From: Streptococcus sp.
GTDB lineage: Bacteria > Bacillota > Bacilli > Lactobacillales > Streptococcaceae
DNA: 64,000 bases
Direction: 5' to 3'
Assembly (NCBI GenBank): GCA_030527925.1
Contig: JAUMZW010000004.1
Span: forward strand, 1 to 64,000
This document shows, in pieces, positions 8,537 to 18,357 of the stretch. Position numbers and translations under genes: made by a program. The notes under the pieces were generated by a model. That model was not told the DNA's origin. It did no database searches and was given only the letters and a program-made list of their open reading frames with translations. Within the stretch, counting starts at the first letter, position 1. The number at the start of each line of letters is the position of its first letter.

Positions 8537-10207
8537 TTAAAAGAGACCTTTAACACATCCAGAATCGTCAACATCCATGTTTAAAGCAGCTGGGGATTTT
8601 GGTAAACCTGGCATTGTCATAACATCTCCTGTTAAAGCAACAATAAATCCTGCTCCAATTTTTGGAACAAATTCTCTGATTGTTATTTCAAAATCAGTCG
8701 GTGCTCCCAATAAGTTTGGATTATCTGAAAAACTGTACTGAGTTTTTGCCATACACACTGGCAAATTATCCCATCCCAATCCTTTAAATTGTTTTAACTG
8801 TGTTTTAGCCTTTTGAGAGAAAGTAACACCTTTACCACGGTAAATTTTTGTCACAATTTTTCTAACTTTGTCTTCTAAACTATCTTCTTCATCATACAAT
8901 GTTTTGAAATTGGCTGAAAAATTTTCAATCTGACTAATAACACATCTTGCTAAATCGACACCTCCACTAGCACCATTAGCCCAGACACTAGCTAATTCAA
9001 CAGGGACATCAATTTCTTTACAAAGCTGTTTTAAGATTTTGATTTCTGACTCGGTATCACTGACAAATTCGTTTATAGTAACAACAACGGGCACTCCAAA
9101 TTGACGAATATTTTCAACGTGGCGTTTTAAATTAGCAAAACCGATTTCTAAAGCTTTACAATTTTCAGATGATAGTTCTTTTTTATCTACACCACCATGC
9201 ATTTTCAAAGCACGTATAGTTGCTACAATTACAACAGCGTCAGGAGTTGTTGGTAAATTTGGCGTTTTAATATCTAAAAATTTTTCAGCTCCTAAGTCTG
9301 CTCCAAAACCAGCTTCCGTAACAGTATAATCAGCTAATTGCAGAGCTGTTGTCGTTGCCAAGACTGAATTACAACCATGAGCAATATTAGCAAATGGGCC
9401 TCCGTGAACAATGGCTGGTGTTCCATAAATCGTTTGTACTAAATTAGGTTTAATCGCATCTTTCAAAATAAGGGCAAGAGCACCTTCCACTTTAAGATCC
9501 TTAACAAAAACGGGAGTACGGTCATAGCGGTAACCGACTAAGATATTTGATAATCTTTCTTTTAAATCTGTAATACTGGTTGCTAAACACAAAATAGCCA
9601 TTATTTCACTAGCTACTGTAATATCAAAACCATCCTCACGTGGAATACCATTAACAGGACTGCCTAGACCAACGATAACTTGACGTAAAGCACGGTCATT
9701 TAAATCAACCACACGTTTCCAATTGATTCTTCTTTGATCAATTTGTAGCTCATTTCCTTGTTGAATATGATTATCTATCAACGCTGACAATGCGTTATTA
9801 GCAGTCGTAATCGCATGCATATCTCCAGTAAAATGTAAATTAATATCCTCCATTGGAAGGACTTGTGCATAACCACCACCAGCAGCTCCCCCTTTTATCC
9901 CCATAACAGGGCCTAAAGATGGCTCACGTAATGCAATTACTGTTTTTTTACCAATTTTATTTAGAGCATCTGCTAGTCCAATTGTTATCGTAGACTTTCC
10001 TTCTCCTGCAGGAGTCGGATTAATAGCAGTAACTAGAATAAGTTTTCCAACACTATTATCTTTTAGTTCATTAATTTTATCAAAACTCAACTTAGCTTTA
10101 TACTTTCCATATAATTCTAAGTCATCTTCTTTTAAACCTAAAGGTTCAACAATCTCTATAATTGGCTTTAAAGCAACACCTTGTGCAATTTCAATATCCG
10201 TCTTCAT
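8537..10207 (-). CDS. fhs: Formate-tetrahydrofolate ligase
   Basis: ATP-dependent formation of 10-formyl-tetrahydrofolate, feeding purine synthesis and Met-tRNA formylation from free formate. The 556-aa length is standard. The ATP site TPAGEGKST (about residues 65-73), the glycine-rich [11 protein letters not shown] and the [11 protein letters not shown] segment near the C-terminus are characteristic. GGAG precedes the ATG; an AT-rich -10 (TATAAT) lies in the divergent gap shared with coaB. The gene is monocistronic with its own terminator. Confidence 0.96.
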   Translation of the reverse strand: MKTDIEIAQGVALKPIIEIVEPLGLKEDDLELYGKYKAKLSFDKINELKDNSVGKLILVTAINPTPAGEGKSTITIGLADALNKIGKKTVIALREPSLGPVMGIKGGAAGGGYAQVLPMEDINLHFTGDMHAITTANNALSALIDNHIQQGNELQIDQRRINWKRVVDLNDRALRQVIVGLGSPVNGIPREDGFDITVASEIMAILCLATSITDLKERLSNILVGYRYDRTPVFVKDLKVEGALALILKDAIKPNLVQTIYGTPAIVHGGPFANIAHGCNSVLATTTALQLADYTVTEAGFGADLGAEKFLDIKTPNLPTTPDAVVIVATIRALKMHGGVDKKELSSENCKALEIGFANLKRHVENIRQFGVPVVVTINEFVSDTESEIKILKQLCKEIDVPVELASVWANGASGGVDLARCVISQIENFSANFKTLYDEEDSLEDKVRKIVTKIYRGKGVTFSQKAKTQLKQFKGLGWDNLPVCMAKTQYSFSDNPNLLGAPTDFEITIREFVPKIGAGFIVALTGDVMTMPGLPKSPAALNMDVDDSGCVKGLF

Positions 10208-10338
10208 AGATTCTCTCCTTCTCTTATAAAGATAATTATAATAAAAAAAATAATAAAATACTAACTTTTTTTGAGTTTTTTATTTAAAAAATTCGGATTT
10301 AAAAACTTATTATACTTACCTATTATGCTACTAACTAT

Positions 10339-10367
10339 TTTACTAAATCTTTCTTTTTTTGTACAAT
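10339..10367 (+). promoter_or_regulatory. coaB promoter predicted to give a leaderless mRNA
   Basis: TTTACT (10339-10344) and TACAAT (10362-10367) are 17 nt apart. The -10 ends 6 nt before the ATG of coaB, which puts the expected +1 on the A of that ATG. No purine-rich ribosome site exists upstream of the start. Confidence 0.6.
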
Positions 10368-10373
10368 ATCCCT

Positions 10374-11060
10374 ATGAATATAATTATTACCTCTGGTGGA
10401 ACATCAGAAAAAATTGATCAGGTTCGAAGTATTACAAATCATGCAACTGGCAGATTAGGAAGTATAATTGCAAACACATTTTTAAAAGATGGACATAAGG
10501 TCACATTAATAACCACTAAATTGGCCATTAAGCCCGAAAAGCATAAAAACCTTACCATTATTATAATTGAGTCTGTACAAGATTTGATGGAAATCTTAGA
10601 ACTTCATGTCAAAACAGCTGATGCTATTGTACATAGTATGGCTGTATCAGATTATACTCCTATCTATATGACGGATTTTAAAAAAGTTACAAATACAAAG
10701 CATTTAGAAGATTTATTACTAAAAAATAATCAATCACCTAAAATCTCTTCCCAATCAGACTATCAAGTTCTTTTTTTGAAAAAAACACCTAAAGTTATTC
10801 AATATATTAAACAATGGAACCCATCCATAAAACTATTTGGTTTTAAACTTCTTGTCGATGTTTCAAAGGAAGAACTAATTAAAGTTGCTCAAAAAAGTTT
10901 ATTAACCAATCATGCCGATTTTATACTAGCTAACGATTTAAAAGATATCACAAATACACAACATAAAGCATTACTGATTTCTGAGAAAGAAATAACCCCT
11001 GTTAACACCAAAGAAGAAATTGCCAATCTTATTAGAAAGAAGGCAACACAATATGACTAA
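10374..11060 (+). CDS. coaB: Phosphopantothenoylcysteine synthetase (separate CoaB)
   Basis: Couples cysteine to 4'-phosphopantothenate in coenzyme A synthesis. The 228-aa protein is the stand-alone streptococcal form, whereas most bacteria have a CoaBC fusion. MNIIITSGGTSEKIDQVRSI is the typical start, with the nucleotide-binding SGGT, an AIVHSMAVSDY segment and the late GFKLLVD. No Shine-Dalgarno precedes either the ATG or the upstream in-frame TTG, and the promoter spacing predicts translation from a leaderless transcript. coaC overlaps its last 8 nt. CoaA (32.7 kb) acts earlier in the same pathway. Confidence 0.9.
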   Translation: MNIIITSGGTSEKIDQVRSITNHATGRLGSIIANTFLKDGHKVTLITTKLAIKPEKHKNLTIIIIESVQDLMEILELHVKTADAIVHSMAVSDYTPIYMTDFKKVTNTKHLEDLLLKNNQSPKISSQSDYQVLFLKKTPKVIQYIKQWNPSIKLFGFKLLVDVSKEELIKVAQKSLLTNHADFILANDLKDITNTQHKALLISEKEITPVNTKEEIANLIRKKATQYD

Positions 11061-11598
11061 AACCATTACACTAGCTATCACTGGAAGTATATCTGCCTAT
11101 AAGGCAGCAGATATTACAAGTCGTTTAACTAAATTAGGTTATGAAGTCCATGTTTTAATGACACAATCTGCTTGCCAATTTATCACACCACTAACTCTAC
11201 AGTCTCTTAGTAAAAATAGTGTTCACACTGAGCTTCTCAGTGAAAACAATCCTAAAATTATTAACCACATTGATTTGGCAAAAAAAACAGATTTATTTTT
11301 AATTGCACCTGCCACTGCTAATACCATTGCAGAACTCAGCTATGGATTTGCAAATAATATTGTAACAGCTGTCGCTCTTGCTTTACCAAAAAACACGCTA
11401 AAATTAATAGCACCAGCAATGAATACAAATATGTACTTCAATCCTATTACTCAAAAAAACCTAAAAATCCTAAAAACAGAATTAAATTATGAGGAAATTT
11501 GTCCAAAAAATAGTTTACTAGCTTGTGGTGATGTTGGCATTGGGGCCCTAGCACCAATCGAGGCAATTATAACAACTATACAAGAAAAATTAGTATAA
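11053..11598 (+). CDS. coaC: Phosphopantothenoylcysteine decarboxylase (separate CoaC)
   Basis: FMN enzyme that decarboxylates phosphopantothenoylcysteine to phosphopantetheine. The start is the ATG overlapping coaB by 8 nt, giving 181 aa, with AAGAAGG about 10 nt upstream. Family marks are GSISAYKAAD at the N-terminus, the catalytic His in NHIDLAKK, PATANTIAE, the PAMNTNM motif and the ACGDVGIGAL clamp with its Cys. Overlap with coaB indicates translational coupling, which fits the two consecutive reactions. Confidence 0.93.
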   Translation: MTKTITLAITGSISAYKAADITSRLTKLGYEVHVLMTQSACQFITPLTLQSLSKNSVHTELLSENNPKIINHIDLAKKTDLFLIAPATANTIAELSYGFANNIVTAVALALPKNTLKLIAPAMNTNMYFNPITQKNLKILKTELNYEEICPKNSLLACGDVGIGALAPIEAIITTIQEKLV

Positions 11599-11604
11599 TA
11601 ATTC

Positions 11605-11633
11605 TCGAAATCAATTTAGTTTTAGTGTATAAT
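11605..11633 (+). promoter_or_regulatory. Promoter of the ECF S-component gene
   Basis: TCGAAA (11605-11610), a 17-nt spacer and a perfect TATAAT (11628-11633) lie between coaC and the transporter gene. Confidence 0.65.
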
Positions 11634-11660
11634 AAAACTAATATAAAAGGAGTATTTGTC

Positions 11661-12236
11661 ATGCATAAAAAATCATCTGACACAGCAATTATTGCTATTT
11701 ATTTCGCTACAATGCTAGTCATACATTTTATAACAAGTATTGTTTTTCAATTATGGCCTGTCCCAATAAAGCCTACTATCGTGCACCTTCCTGTCATCAT
11801 AGCATCTATACTTTATGGTCCTAAAATTGGAGCTTACCTCGGAGGTTTGATGGGAGTTATCAGCCTCGTAACTAATACCATTATTCTTTTACCTACAAGT
11901 TACCTCTTTAGTCCATTTGTTGCAGGAGGAAATCTAGCTTCTATCATCATAGCATTTGTTCCACGTATTTTAATAGGTGTCGTGCCATTTTATGTCTACC
12001 GGATTTTTCATAATAAATTTGGGTTAGCTTTAGCTGGGGCTCTGGGTTCTATTACTAATACAATATTTGTAATTAGTGGAATCTTTATTTTCTTTTCTTC
12101 ACTATATAGGGGAGATGTCAAGTTAATGCTAGCTAGTATTGTTCAAGCAAATGCTATTGTTGAGATGCTAATCTGTGCAACTATTGTCATTCTGACAATT
12201 CCAAGATTACAGAAATTACAAAAAAAAATAACCTAA
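11661..12236 (+). CDS. ECF transporter S component, probably pantothenate (PanT-like)
   Basis: A 191-aa integral membrane protein with about five to six hydrophobic helices and the small, loop-poor form of ECF substrate-capture subunits. The ATG at 11661 has AAAGGAG 8 nt upstream; the longer in-frame ORF lacks one. It directly follows coaB-coaC, which in Lactobacillales commonly marks a pantothenate or CoA-precursor transporter; the substrate is inferred from that context, not from visible residues. It needs the shared EcfA/A'/T energizing module, absent from this window. Its stop codon lies inside its own terminator. Confidence 0.75.
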   Translation: MHKKSSDTAIIAIYFATMLVIHFITSIVFQLWPVPIKPTIVHLPVIIASILYGPKIGAYLGGLMGVISLVTNTIILLPTSYLFSPFVAGGNLASIIIAFVPRILIGVVPFYVYRIFHNKFGLALAGALGSITNTIFVISGIFIFFSSLYRGDVKLMLASIVQANAIVEMLICATIVILTIPRLQKLQKKIT

Positions 12237-12253
12237 ACTTAGGTTATTTTTTA
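12223..12253 (+). terminator. Terminator overlapping the end of the S-component gene
   Basis: AAATAACCTAA and TTAGGTTATTT form a hairpin followed by a T-run. The upstream arm includes the last codons and the TAA stop codon of the transporter gene. Confidence 0.8.
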
Positions 12254-12295
12254 TATGATTGTTGTGGTAAAATAGCATTATTTCTTAAAAAATGA

Positions 12296-12301
12296 TATAA
12301 T
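12296..12301 (+). promoter_or_regulatory. Extended -10 of pgmA
   Basis: TGATATAAT (TATAAT at 12296-12301) is an extended -10, 31 nt before the pgmA start. The -35 (TAGCAT, 17 nt away) is weak. Confidence 0.6.
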
Positions 12302-12332
12302 GTAAGCGGTATTAAAACAAAGGAGTTACTAT

Positions 12333-14051
12333 ATGTCTTATCAAGAAAATTATAATAAATGGTTCAATTTTAAAGAATTGCCTGATTATTTAAAAGATGA
12401 GCTTGCGACAATGGATGAAAAAACTAAAGAAGATGCTTTCTATACAAATCTAGAATTTGGAACAGCTGGTATGCGTGGTCTTATCGGAGCTGGGACAAAT
12501 CGTATTAATATTTTTGTGGTTAGACAAGCAACAGAGGGGCTAGCAAAACTTATTGAAAGTAAAGATTCTAGTCTCAAACAACGTGGTGTTGCCATTGCCT
12601 ATGATTCTCGTCATTTTTCACAAAAATTTGCATTTGAATCTGCTCAAGTTTTAGCAGAACACGGTATCAAATCCTATGTTTTTGAATCTCTTCGTCCAAC
12701 ACCTGAGCTTTCATTTGCAGTACGATACCTAAATGCTTTTGCTGGTATCATGATTACAGCTAGTCATAATCCTGCACCTTTTAATGGGTATAAAGTTTAT
12801 GGTGAAGATGGTGGCCAAATGCCTCCTCATGATGCTGATGCTTTAACTGATTTTATCCGTTCTATAGATGAGCCATTCTCAATCACTTTAGCAAATTTGG
12901 AATCTGCTAAGTCTGAGGGTTTAATTGAAGTTATTAGTGAATCTATTGATGCTGAATATTTAAAAGAGGTTAGAGATGTTAACATTAATCAAGATTTAAT
13001 CAATGACTTTGGACGTGATATGAAGATTGTCTATACACCACTTCATGGTACAGGTGAAATGCTCGCTCGCCGTGCCCTAGCACAAGCAGGATTTGAATCT
13101 GTTGAAGTTGTTGAATCACAAACTAAACCAGACCCGGATTTCTCAACTGTAAAATCTCCAAATCCAGAAAGTCAAGCAGCATTTGCTCTTGCTGAAGAGC
13201 TTGGGCGTGAAGTCAATGCCGATGTCCTAGTAGCTACAGATCCGGATGCTGATAGATTAGGTGTTGAAATTCGTCAAGCTGATGGCTCTTATAAAAATTT
13301 ATCAGGTAATCAAATTGGAGCATTGATTGCTAAATATATCTTGGAAGCTCATCGTCAAGCAGGTACATTACCTACCAATGCTGCTCTTGCAAAATCAATT
13401 GTTTCAACTGAATTAGTAACTAAAATTGCTGAAAGTTATGGTGCAACAATGTTTAATGTGCTAACAGGATTTAAATTTATTGCAGAAAAAATTCAAGAAT
13501 TTGAAGAAAAACATAACTTTACCTATCTTTTTGGATTTGAAGAAAGTTTTGGATACCTCATTAAACCGTTTGTTCGCGATAAAGATGCAATCCAAGCAGT
13601 ATTAATTGTTGCTGAAATTGCAGCTTACTATCGTTCTCGTGGATTAACACTTGCAGATGGAATAGATGAAATCTATAATGAATACGGCTATTTTGCAGAA
13701 AAAACCATATCGGTCACTCTATCTGGTGTAGATGGTGCTGCTGCAATTAAAAAAATCATGGATAAATTCCGTGGAAGTGCCCCTAAACAATTTAATCATA
13801 CTGACATTGTTAAAACAGAAGACTTTTTAGCACAAACGTCTCACACAAAAGATGGTATAGCTACCTTGACTACACCTCCAAGTAACGTTTTGAAATATAC
13901 TTTGGCAGATGATTCATGGATTGCAGTTCGCCCATCTGGAACAGAACCTAAAATTAAATTTTATATTGCAACTGTTGGTAATACACTAACAGTTGCTGAA
14001 AATAAGATCGATGAAATTGAAACAGAAATTAATGACTTTGTGAAAGAATAG
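12333..14051 (+). CDS. pgmA: Phosphoglucomutase / phosphomannomutase
   Basis: Interconverts glucose-6-phosphate and glucose-1-phosphate, the precursor of UDP-glucose and other nucleotide sugars for surface glycans. The 572-aa protein belongs to the alpha-D-phosphohexomutase superfamily: phosphoserine loop TASHNP, metal-binding DPDADRLG, sugar-binding FEESFGY and phosphate-binding RPSGTEPK appear in the expected order. AAAGGAG precedes the ATG and a strong terminator follows, so it is monocistronic. It probably supplies activated sugar for the polysaccharide genes at the far end of the window. Confidence 0.95.
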   Translation: MSYQENYNKWFNFKELPDYLKDELATMDEKTKEDAFYTNLEFGTAGMRGLIGAGTNRINIFVVRQATEGLAKLIESKDSSLKQRGVAIAYDSRHFSQKFAFESAQVLAEHGIKSYVFESLRPTPELSFAVRYLNAFAGIMITASHNPAPFNGYKVYGEDGGQMPPHDADALTDFIRSIDEPFSITLANLESAKSEGLIEVISESIDAEYLKEVRDVNINQDLINDFGRDMKIVYTPLHGTGEMLARRALAQAGFESVEVVESQTKPDPDFSTVKSPNPESQAAFALAEELGREVNADVLVATDPDADRLGVEIRQADGSYKNLSGNQIGALIAKYILEAHRQAGTLPTNAALAKSIVSTELVTKIAESYGATMFNVLTGFKFIAEKIQEFEEKHNFTYLFGFEESFGYLIKPFVRDKDAIQAVLIVAEIAAYYRSRGLTLADGIDEIYNEYGYFAEKTISVTLSGVDGAAAIKKIMDKFRGSAPKQFNHTDIVKTEDFLAQTSHTKDGIATLTTPPSNVLKYTLADDSWIAVRPSGTEPKIKFYIATVGNTLTVAENKIDEIETEINDFVKE

Positions 14052-14078
14052 CATCTTTAATTTTTAAAATCTATCAAT

Positions 14079-14117
14079 TTAAAAACAAGACTAGTTCATA
14101 ACTAGTCTTGTTTTTAT
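14079..14117 (+). terminator. Terminator of pgmA
   Basis: A perfect 15-16-bp stem (14081-14096 with 14101-14115) has a CATA loop and a terminal T-run. Confidence 0.9.
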
Positions 14118-14535
14118 GATTCTATAATATCTTCAGTCGGCAAAGCCACTCTAGCTATTATAGAGCTTTTCTAGTATACAAAATCTCTTCCTAAATTATT
14201 TTCTTGAGATAAATTTACCTTTCAAAAATGGAGATTATTCTTTATTGATCAAGATTATAAAACTAAGAAAATTGTAAGCTTTCTTGACACAATAGATATT
14301 AAACAAGTATTTAAAATCATTTCTTAAATTATTAAAAAGAAGGAGAAAGCATGCTCAAAATAATTACTGTTAACATGGTTCGAAATCCAATCTCTAAATC
14401 TAAAATCTTCCTTAATCATTCCCATATTCTCCAATACATGAGCAGAAACTTATATAAAAAGAGAAGACGAAATTCGTCTCCTCTCATACTTTGTTATAAG
14501 TCACGAACTACAGTTGACATAGTTCTAGTTTTATT
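14118..14535. other. Gene-poor stretch with degenerate coding-like fragments
   Basis: Together with the pgmA terminator this is the longest gene-free stretch in the window. It holds a short open frame on the plus strand (14208-14327, about 38 codons, containing FQKWRLFFIDQDYKTKK) with no start signal, and a second ORF from 14351 with a very good AAGAAGGAG site and an upstream TTGACA, but that ORF runs through the minus-strand terminator at 14453-14486 and resembles nothing I know. The likeliest reading is a decayed gene; I do not assign a family. Confidence 0.35.
14453..14486 (-). terminator. Terminator of the OppA-like gene
   Basis: On the minus strand AGAGGAGACGAA pairs with TTCGTCTTCTCT (one G-U pair) and is followed by TTTTTATA. 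It lies 50 nt after the stop codon at 14536. Confidence 0.8.
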
Positions 14536-16515
14536 TTATTTTTCAATATGATTAGCTAAATCTTCTTTGTATTTTTTATTAGATTCTGCTTTTTCTTTGA
14601 GCCATTTTTCTTTTACTTTATTATATTGTTGTGTTGTAACAGGTTTATCTTGGAATTCAAAGAATTTAAATGAATCTTCAATGCCTTTATTACCTGCTAA
14701 TGCATAAACACCTGAAAAAGGTACAACTTTAGAAATTCTTGGTGTACCACCTTTAGAAGTGGTTGGAAGTACAATTGAGCTATCGGTTAACCAAGCCTGC
14801 GCTTTAGCGTAAGCCTCATAACGACTATCTAAATTATCTGAAATTGATGAAGCATTATTTAAAAGTTCAGTATATTGATCAAGTCCAATTTTAGAAATAA
14901 TGTCAGGATTCGTTGTAGAACTCAAACCGATTGCAGCCAATTTTGCTCCATTTTTTGCATTAAAAATATCCAAATAGGTAGATGGGTCAAGATAATCTGA
15001 TCCCCAACCTGATGCGAATGATATATCAAAATCGTGTTGTTCAGCATTCTCTGCAAAGTAAGTCACACATTCATAATTCACATTTGACAGTTTTTGAAGA
15101 TCAACTATAACATTATCATTACCTAATGTAGACTCAATAGATTCTTTAATTGAACTAACACTTTGTAAAGAAATATCATCTTTTGCATCAATAGGAATGT
15201 CTAAATGAATAGGGAAAGAAACTCCTTCTGCTTCTAATTCCGTTCTTGCTTTTTGTATAGCAGCCTTAGCCTTATCTTTATTGTAAAGTCCATCTTGTGC
15301 ATCTGATAAATTTACATCAGACCATTCTATACCATAAGATTTTAGTTCTTCAGTTACTAAGTCACCAAAATTTTTAGTAGATGTTGAAACAAATGTTGGA
15401 GGTACAATAATATTTCTAAGTGCATACTCTGCAGCCACTTCCCCATTTGATTGGGCATTATAAGATTTTCTATTGATCCCAAAATTAACTGCTTGACGGA
15501 ATGATTTATTCAATATTGCAGCTTTAGTGTCAGATTTTTCCTTATCTGAGCTTTTACTTGTAAATTCATAAGTTGAACGATTAAGATTAAAAGCACCATA
15601 ATAAGTCGTAGCATCTTGAGTTCCATAAGTAATATTGTTACCGTATTTTTTCTCAATTTCCTTGAAAATTGGTTTTGTTGGAAAAATAGGAGTTGCTAAA
15701 TATGTACCTTCATCAAATCCTTTATATAATGCATCTGTATTTGAACCATCATAATAAGTTAATTTGATTGAGTCAATTTTTATATTTTTCTTATCCCAAT
15801 AATTTGGTTTTTTTTCCATTTCAATAACTGATTTTGAAGTTAGAGATTTTAACAGAAAGGCACCATTATACAGAATTGATGATGGGTCTTGTGTTCCAAA
15901 TTTTTTTCCCTGTGCTTTCAAAAAATCAGCGTTAAGTGGGAATAGTACAGAATAAGTTAATTTAGAATTCCAAAAAGATTCAGGTTTGTTCAAAGTATAT
16001 TGAACAGTGTAATCATCTAAAGCTTTAACACCAACTAATGAAAAGTCTTTTTCTTTTCCTTCAATATAATCGCTTAAACCTTTAATAGAATCTTGGACAA
16101 TATAAAGAGCATCTCCTTTTTTATCAGCAGCATGTTTTAGTCCTGTAACAAAGTCTTGAGCTTTTACATCGGCATATTCTTCTCCATCAGAAGTATACCA
16201 CTTCACCCCTTTTCGCAAAGTATAGGTGTAAGTAAGACCATCTGATGACACCTTCCAATCTTTTGCAATAGAAGGAGCAACATTGCCATGTCTATCATTT
16301 TCTAAAAGACCATCAATACCTTGTGATGTGATTTGTGATGTTGTTTAACGACTTGTCAATAAGTAATCTAATGAATCCGGGTCGGTAGCATAAACATAAT
16401 TATATACTTTCTCATTAGATGATGTTAATTTTGAAGTAGATCTACAAGCAACTAAGAGCGGAGCAAATAAAATAGTAACACCTGCAGCTGCAAACCATTT
16501 ATTTTTTCTTTTCAT
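14536..16515 (-). pseudogene. Oligopeptide-binding lipoprotein (OppA/AliA family) broken by one in-frame stop codon
   Basis: Read through, this is a 659-codon peptide-binding protein of the SBP_bac_5 family, the normal length of streptococcal OppA. It starts with a lipoprotein signal (MKRKNKWF, hydrophobic core, lipobox LVAC) behind AAAGGAG, then VYATDPDSLDYLLTSR. A single TAA at 16345-16347 interrupts it; the frame continues uninterrupted with TTSQITSQGIDGLLEND and the rest of the domain to the natural stop codon. The change fits a CAA-to-TAA transition. No opp permease or ATPase genes are nearby, so it would be an orphan binding protein. It has its own promoter and terminator. A sequencing error or read-through cannot be excluded; as written, only a fragment of about 56 aa is made. 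Confidence 0.85.
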
Positions 16516-16571
16516 AAAAAACTCCTTTAACAATTCTGTATTAATATTTTCTAGATATTATTACTTTTTTA

Positions 16572-16577
16572 AGTATA
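16572..16577 (-). promoter_or_regulatory. Extended -10 of the OppA-like gene
   Basis: TGGTATACT on the minus strand (TATACT at 16572-16577), about 57 nt upstream of the start. No good -35 is evident. Confidence 0.5.
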
Positions 16578-16626
16578 CCATAAAATAACCTAAAAAAAGT
16601 GAATTGTAAAAATTATCTGAACTTTT

Positions 16627-18357
16627 TCATTCTTGTGACATTAGCATATTATAATAAAAACCATGTTTTTTCATTAATTCTTTATGATTGCCTTGTTCTA
16701 TAATGTCACCATCTTTCATCACTAAAATAAGGTCTGCTCCTTGAATTGTTGATAAACGATGAGCAATAATAAAACTTGTTCGTCCATTCATCAATCGTTC
16801 AAAAGCTTCCTGTACCAGATGCTCTGTTCTAGAATCTATTGATGATGTTGCTTCATCTAAAATTAAGAATTTAGGTTTTTTAAAAAAAACACGAGCTATG
16901 GTTAATAACTGCCTTTGTCCTTGAGATAAAGATGCCCCTGCATCTTCTAGAAATGTATCATAACCTTTTGGTAATTGTTTAATAAAGAAATCAGCATTAG
17001 CCTCTTTTGCTGCTGTTTCAACATCCCTTAAGATTGCATTAGAGGAAGCCAAAGCGATATTATCAAAGATAGTCGCCTTATCTAACCATGTTTCTTGAAG
17101 TACCATTCCAAATGCATCTCTTAGAGAATCTATTTTTATTTCATTGATTGGAACATCATCTAACCTAATAACTCCAGAATCTACTTCATAAAAACGCATT
17201 AATAAGTTAATAAGGGTTGATTTTCCAGCACCAGTTGGACCAACTATGGCAACCGTTGAACCAGCTGGGACTTCTAAGTTAAGGTTTTTTATTAGTGGTT
17301 TATCTTTTAAATAGCCAAATGATACATTTTCAAAACTAAAATGTCCTCTCACTGTATCAGATAATTCAATACTTTCTTGTGTTAATTCTATTTTTTCATC
17401 TAAGATAACATACAGTCTCTCCGCACAAGCTAATGAACTCTGCATTTCTGAAAGAACTGATGAAATATCATTAAAAGGTTTAGTATATTGGTTAACAAAG
17501 TTAAGAAATGTAACTAGTTCCCCTACTGTAAAATAACCCGAGATTATCCTCAAAGAACCAACTACAATCAATGTTGCATAAATTAAACCATTAATAAAAC
17601 GTGTTGTAGGATTAACTACTGATGAAAAAAAGATAGCATCTTGAGAGGCTTTTGCATAGTTACCATTAAGACTAATAAAATCAGAAATAGATTTCTCTTG
17701 TGCATTCAAAGTTTGAACAAGCGTCTCTTGCGATACCATTTCACTGATAAATTGAGTTTGTTGTCCTCTTAACTTAACCTGGTCTTGGTAAAGAAGATAA
17801 CTTTTTTTTGCAATGAATTGTGAAGCTACTAAAGAAAGCGGTGTTGACACTAAGACAATTATTAACATTAAACTATCTAATTTTAGCATGATAGTAATGG
17901 TAGCTAAAATCAATAAAATACCAACAAAAAATTGATTGAAAACCATCATCAAACCATTATTTATTTGCTCTGTATCTGTGGTTAATCGACTTATTAAGTC
18001 ACCAACTCCACTCTTATCTAGGTAGGATAAAGTCATATTATCTAATTTTTTATATAGCTTCTCCCTTAGTTGTGTTGTGTATTTAAACACAATTTTTGTA
18101 TATAAAAACGGATTAAACCATTGAATAAAAGTATTTAAAAGAATGACAAGACCCATTTTAAAAAGAATAGGAATAATCCTAGTTAGCGAATCATTTAACA
18201 AAACAATATCAATAGCTTTTCCTATTAAGATAGGGAAATACAATGTTAACCCTACTTGTAATACAAAGCCAAAAAGTAAAATCCAGATTATAGGAGAAAT
18301 CTTCCACACATCATATAAAATTCTCAATATTAGGGAAGACCCAGTTTTCCTTTTCAT
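16627..18357 (-). CDS. ABC exporter half-transporter, canonical ATPase subunit
   Basis: A 576-aa protein with six N-terminal membrane helices (about 1-310) and a C-terminal ABC domain: Walker A GPTGAGKST, signature LSQGQ, Walker B FLILDEATSSID with the catalytic Glu, and an H-loop IIAHRLS. It is the second subunit of a heterodimeric exporter with the gene immediately upstream, whose stop codon abuts this ATG (TAAATG). Relatives include LmrCD- and PatAB-type multidrug exporters; the substrate is not visible. The normal catalytic Glu here complements the Asp in the partner. Confidence 0.88.
   Translation of the reverse strand: MKRKTGSSLILRILYDVWKISPIIWILLFGFVLQVGLTLYFPILIGKAIDIVLLNDSLTRIIPILFKMGLVILLNTFIQWFNPFLYTKIVFKYTTQLREKLYKKLDNMTLSYLDKSGVGDLISRLTTDTEQINNGLMMVFNQFFVGILLILATITIMLKLDSLMLIIVLVSTPLSLVASQFIAKKSYLLYQDQVKLRGQQTQFISEMVSQETLVQTLNAQEKSISDFISLNGNYAKASQDAIFFSSVVNPTTRFINGLIYATLIVVGSLRIISGYFTVGELVTFLNFVNQYTKPFNDISSVLSEMQSSLACAERLYVILDEKIELTQESIELSDTVRGHFSFENVSFGYLKDKPLIKNLNLEVPAGSTVAIVGPTGAGKSTLINLLMRFYEVDSGVIRLDDVPINEIKIDSLRDAFGMVLQETWLDKATIFDNIALASSNAILRDVETAAKEANADFFIKQLPKGYDTFLEDAGASLSQGQRQLLTIARVFFKKPKFLILDEATSSIDSRTEHLVQEAFERLMNGRTSFIIAHRLSTIQGADLILVMKDGDIIEQGNHKELMKKHGFYYNMLMSQE

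Noticed and set aside
14351..14551. 66-codon plus-strand ORF with a strong ribosome site
   Set aside because: It runs through the minus-strand terminator at 14453-14486 and into the end of the OppA-like gene, and resembles no family I know. It was kept only as part of the decayed-region note.
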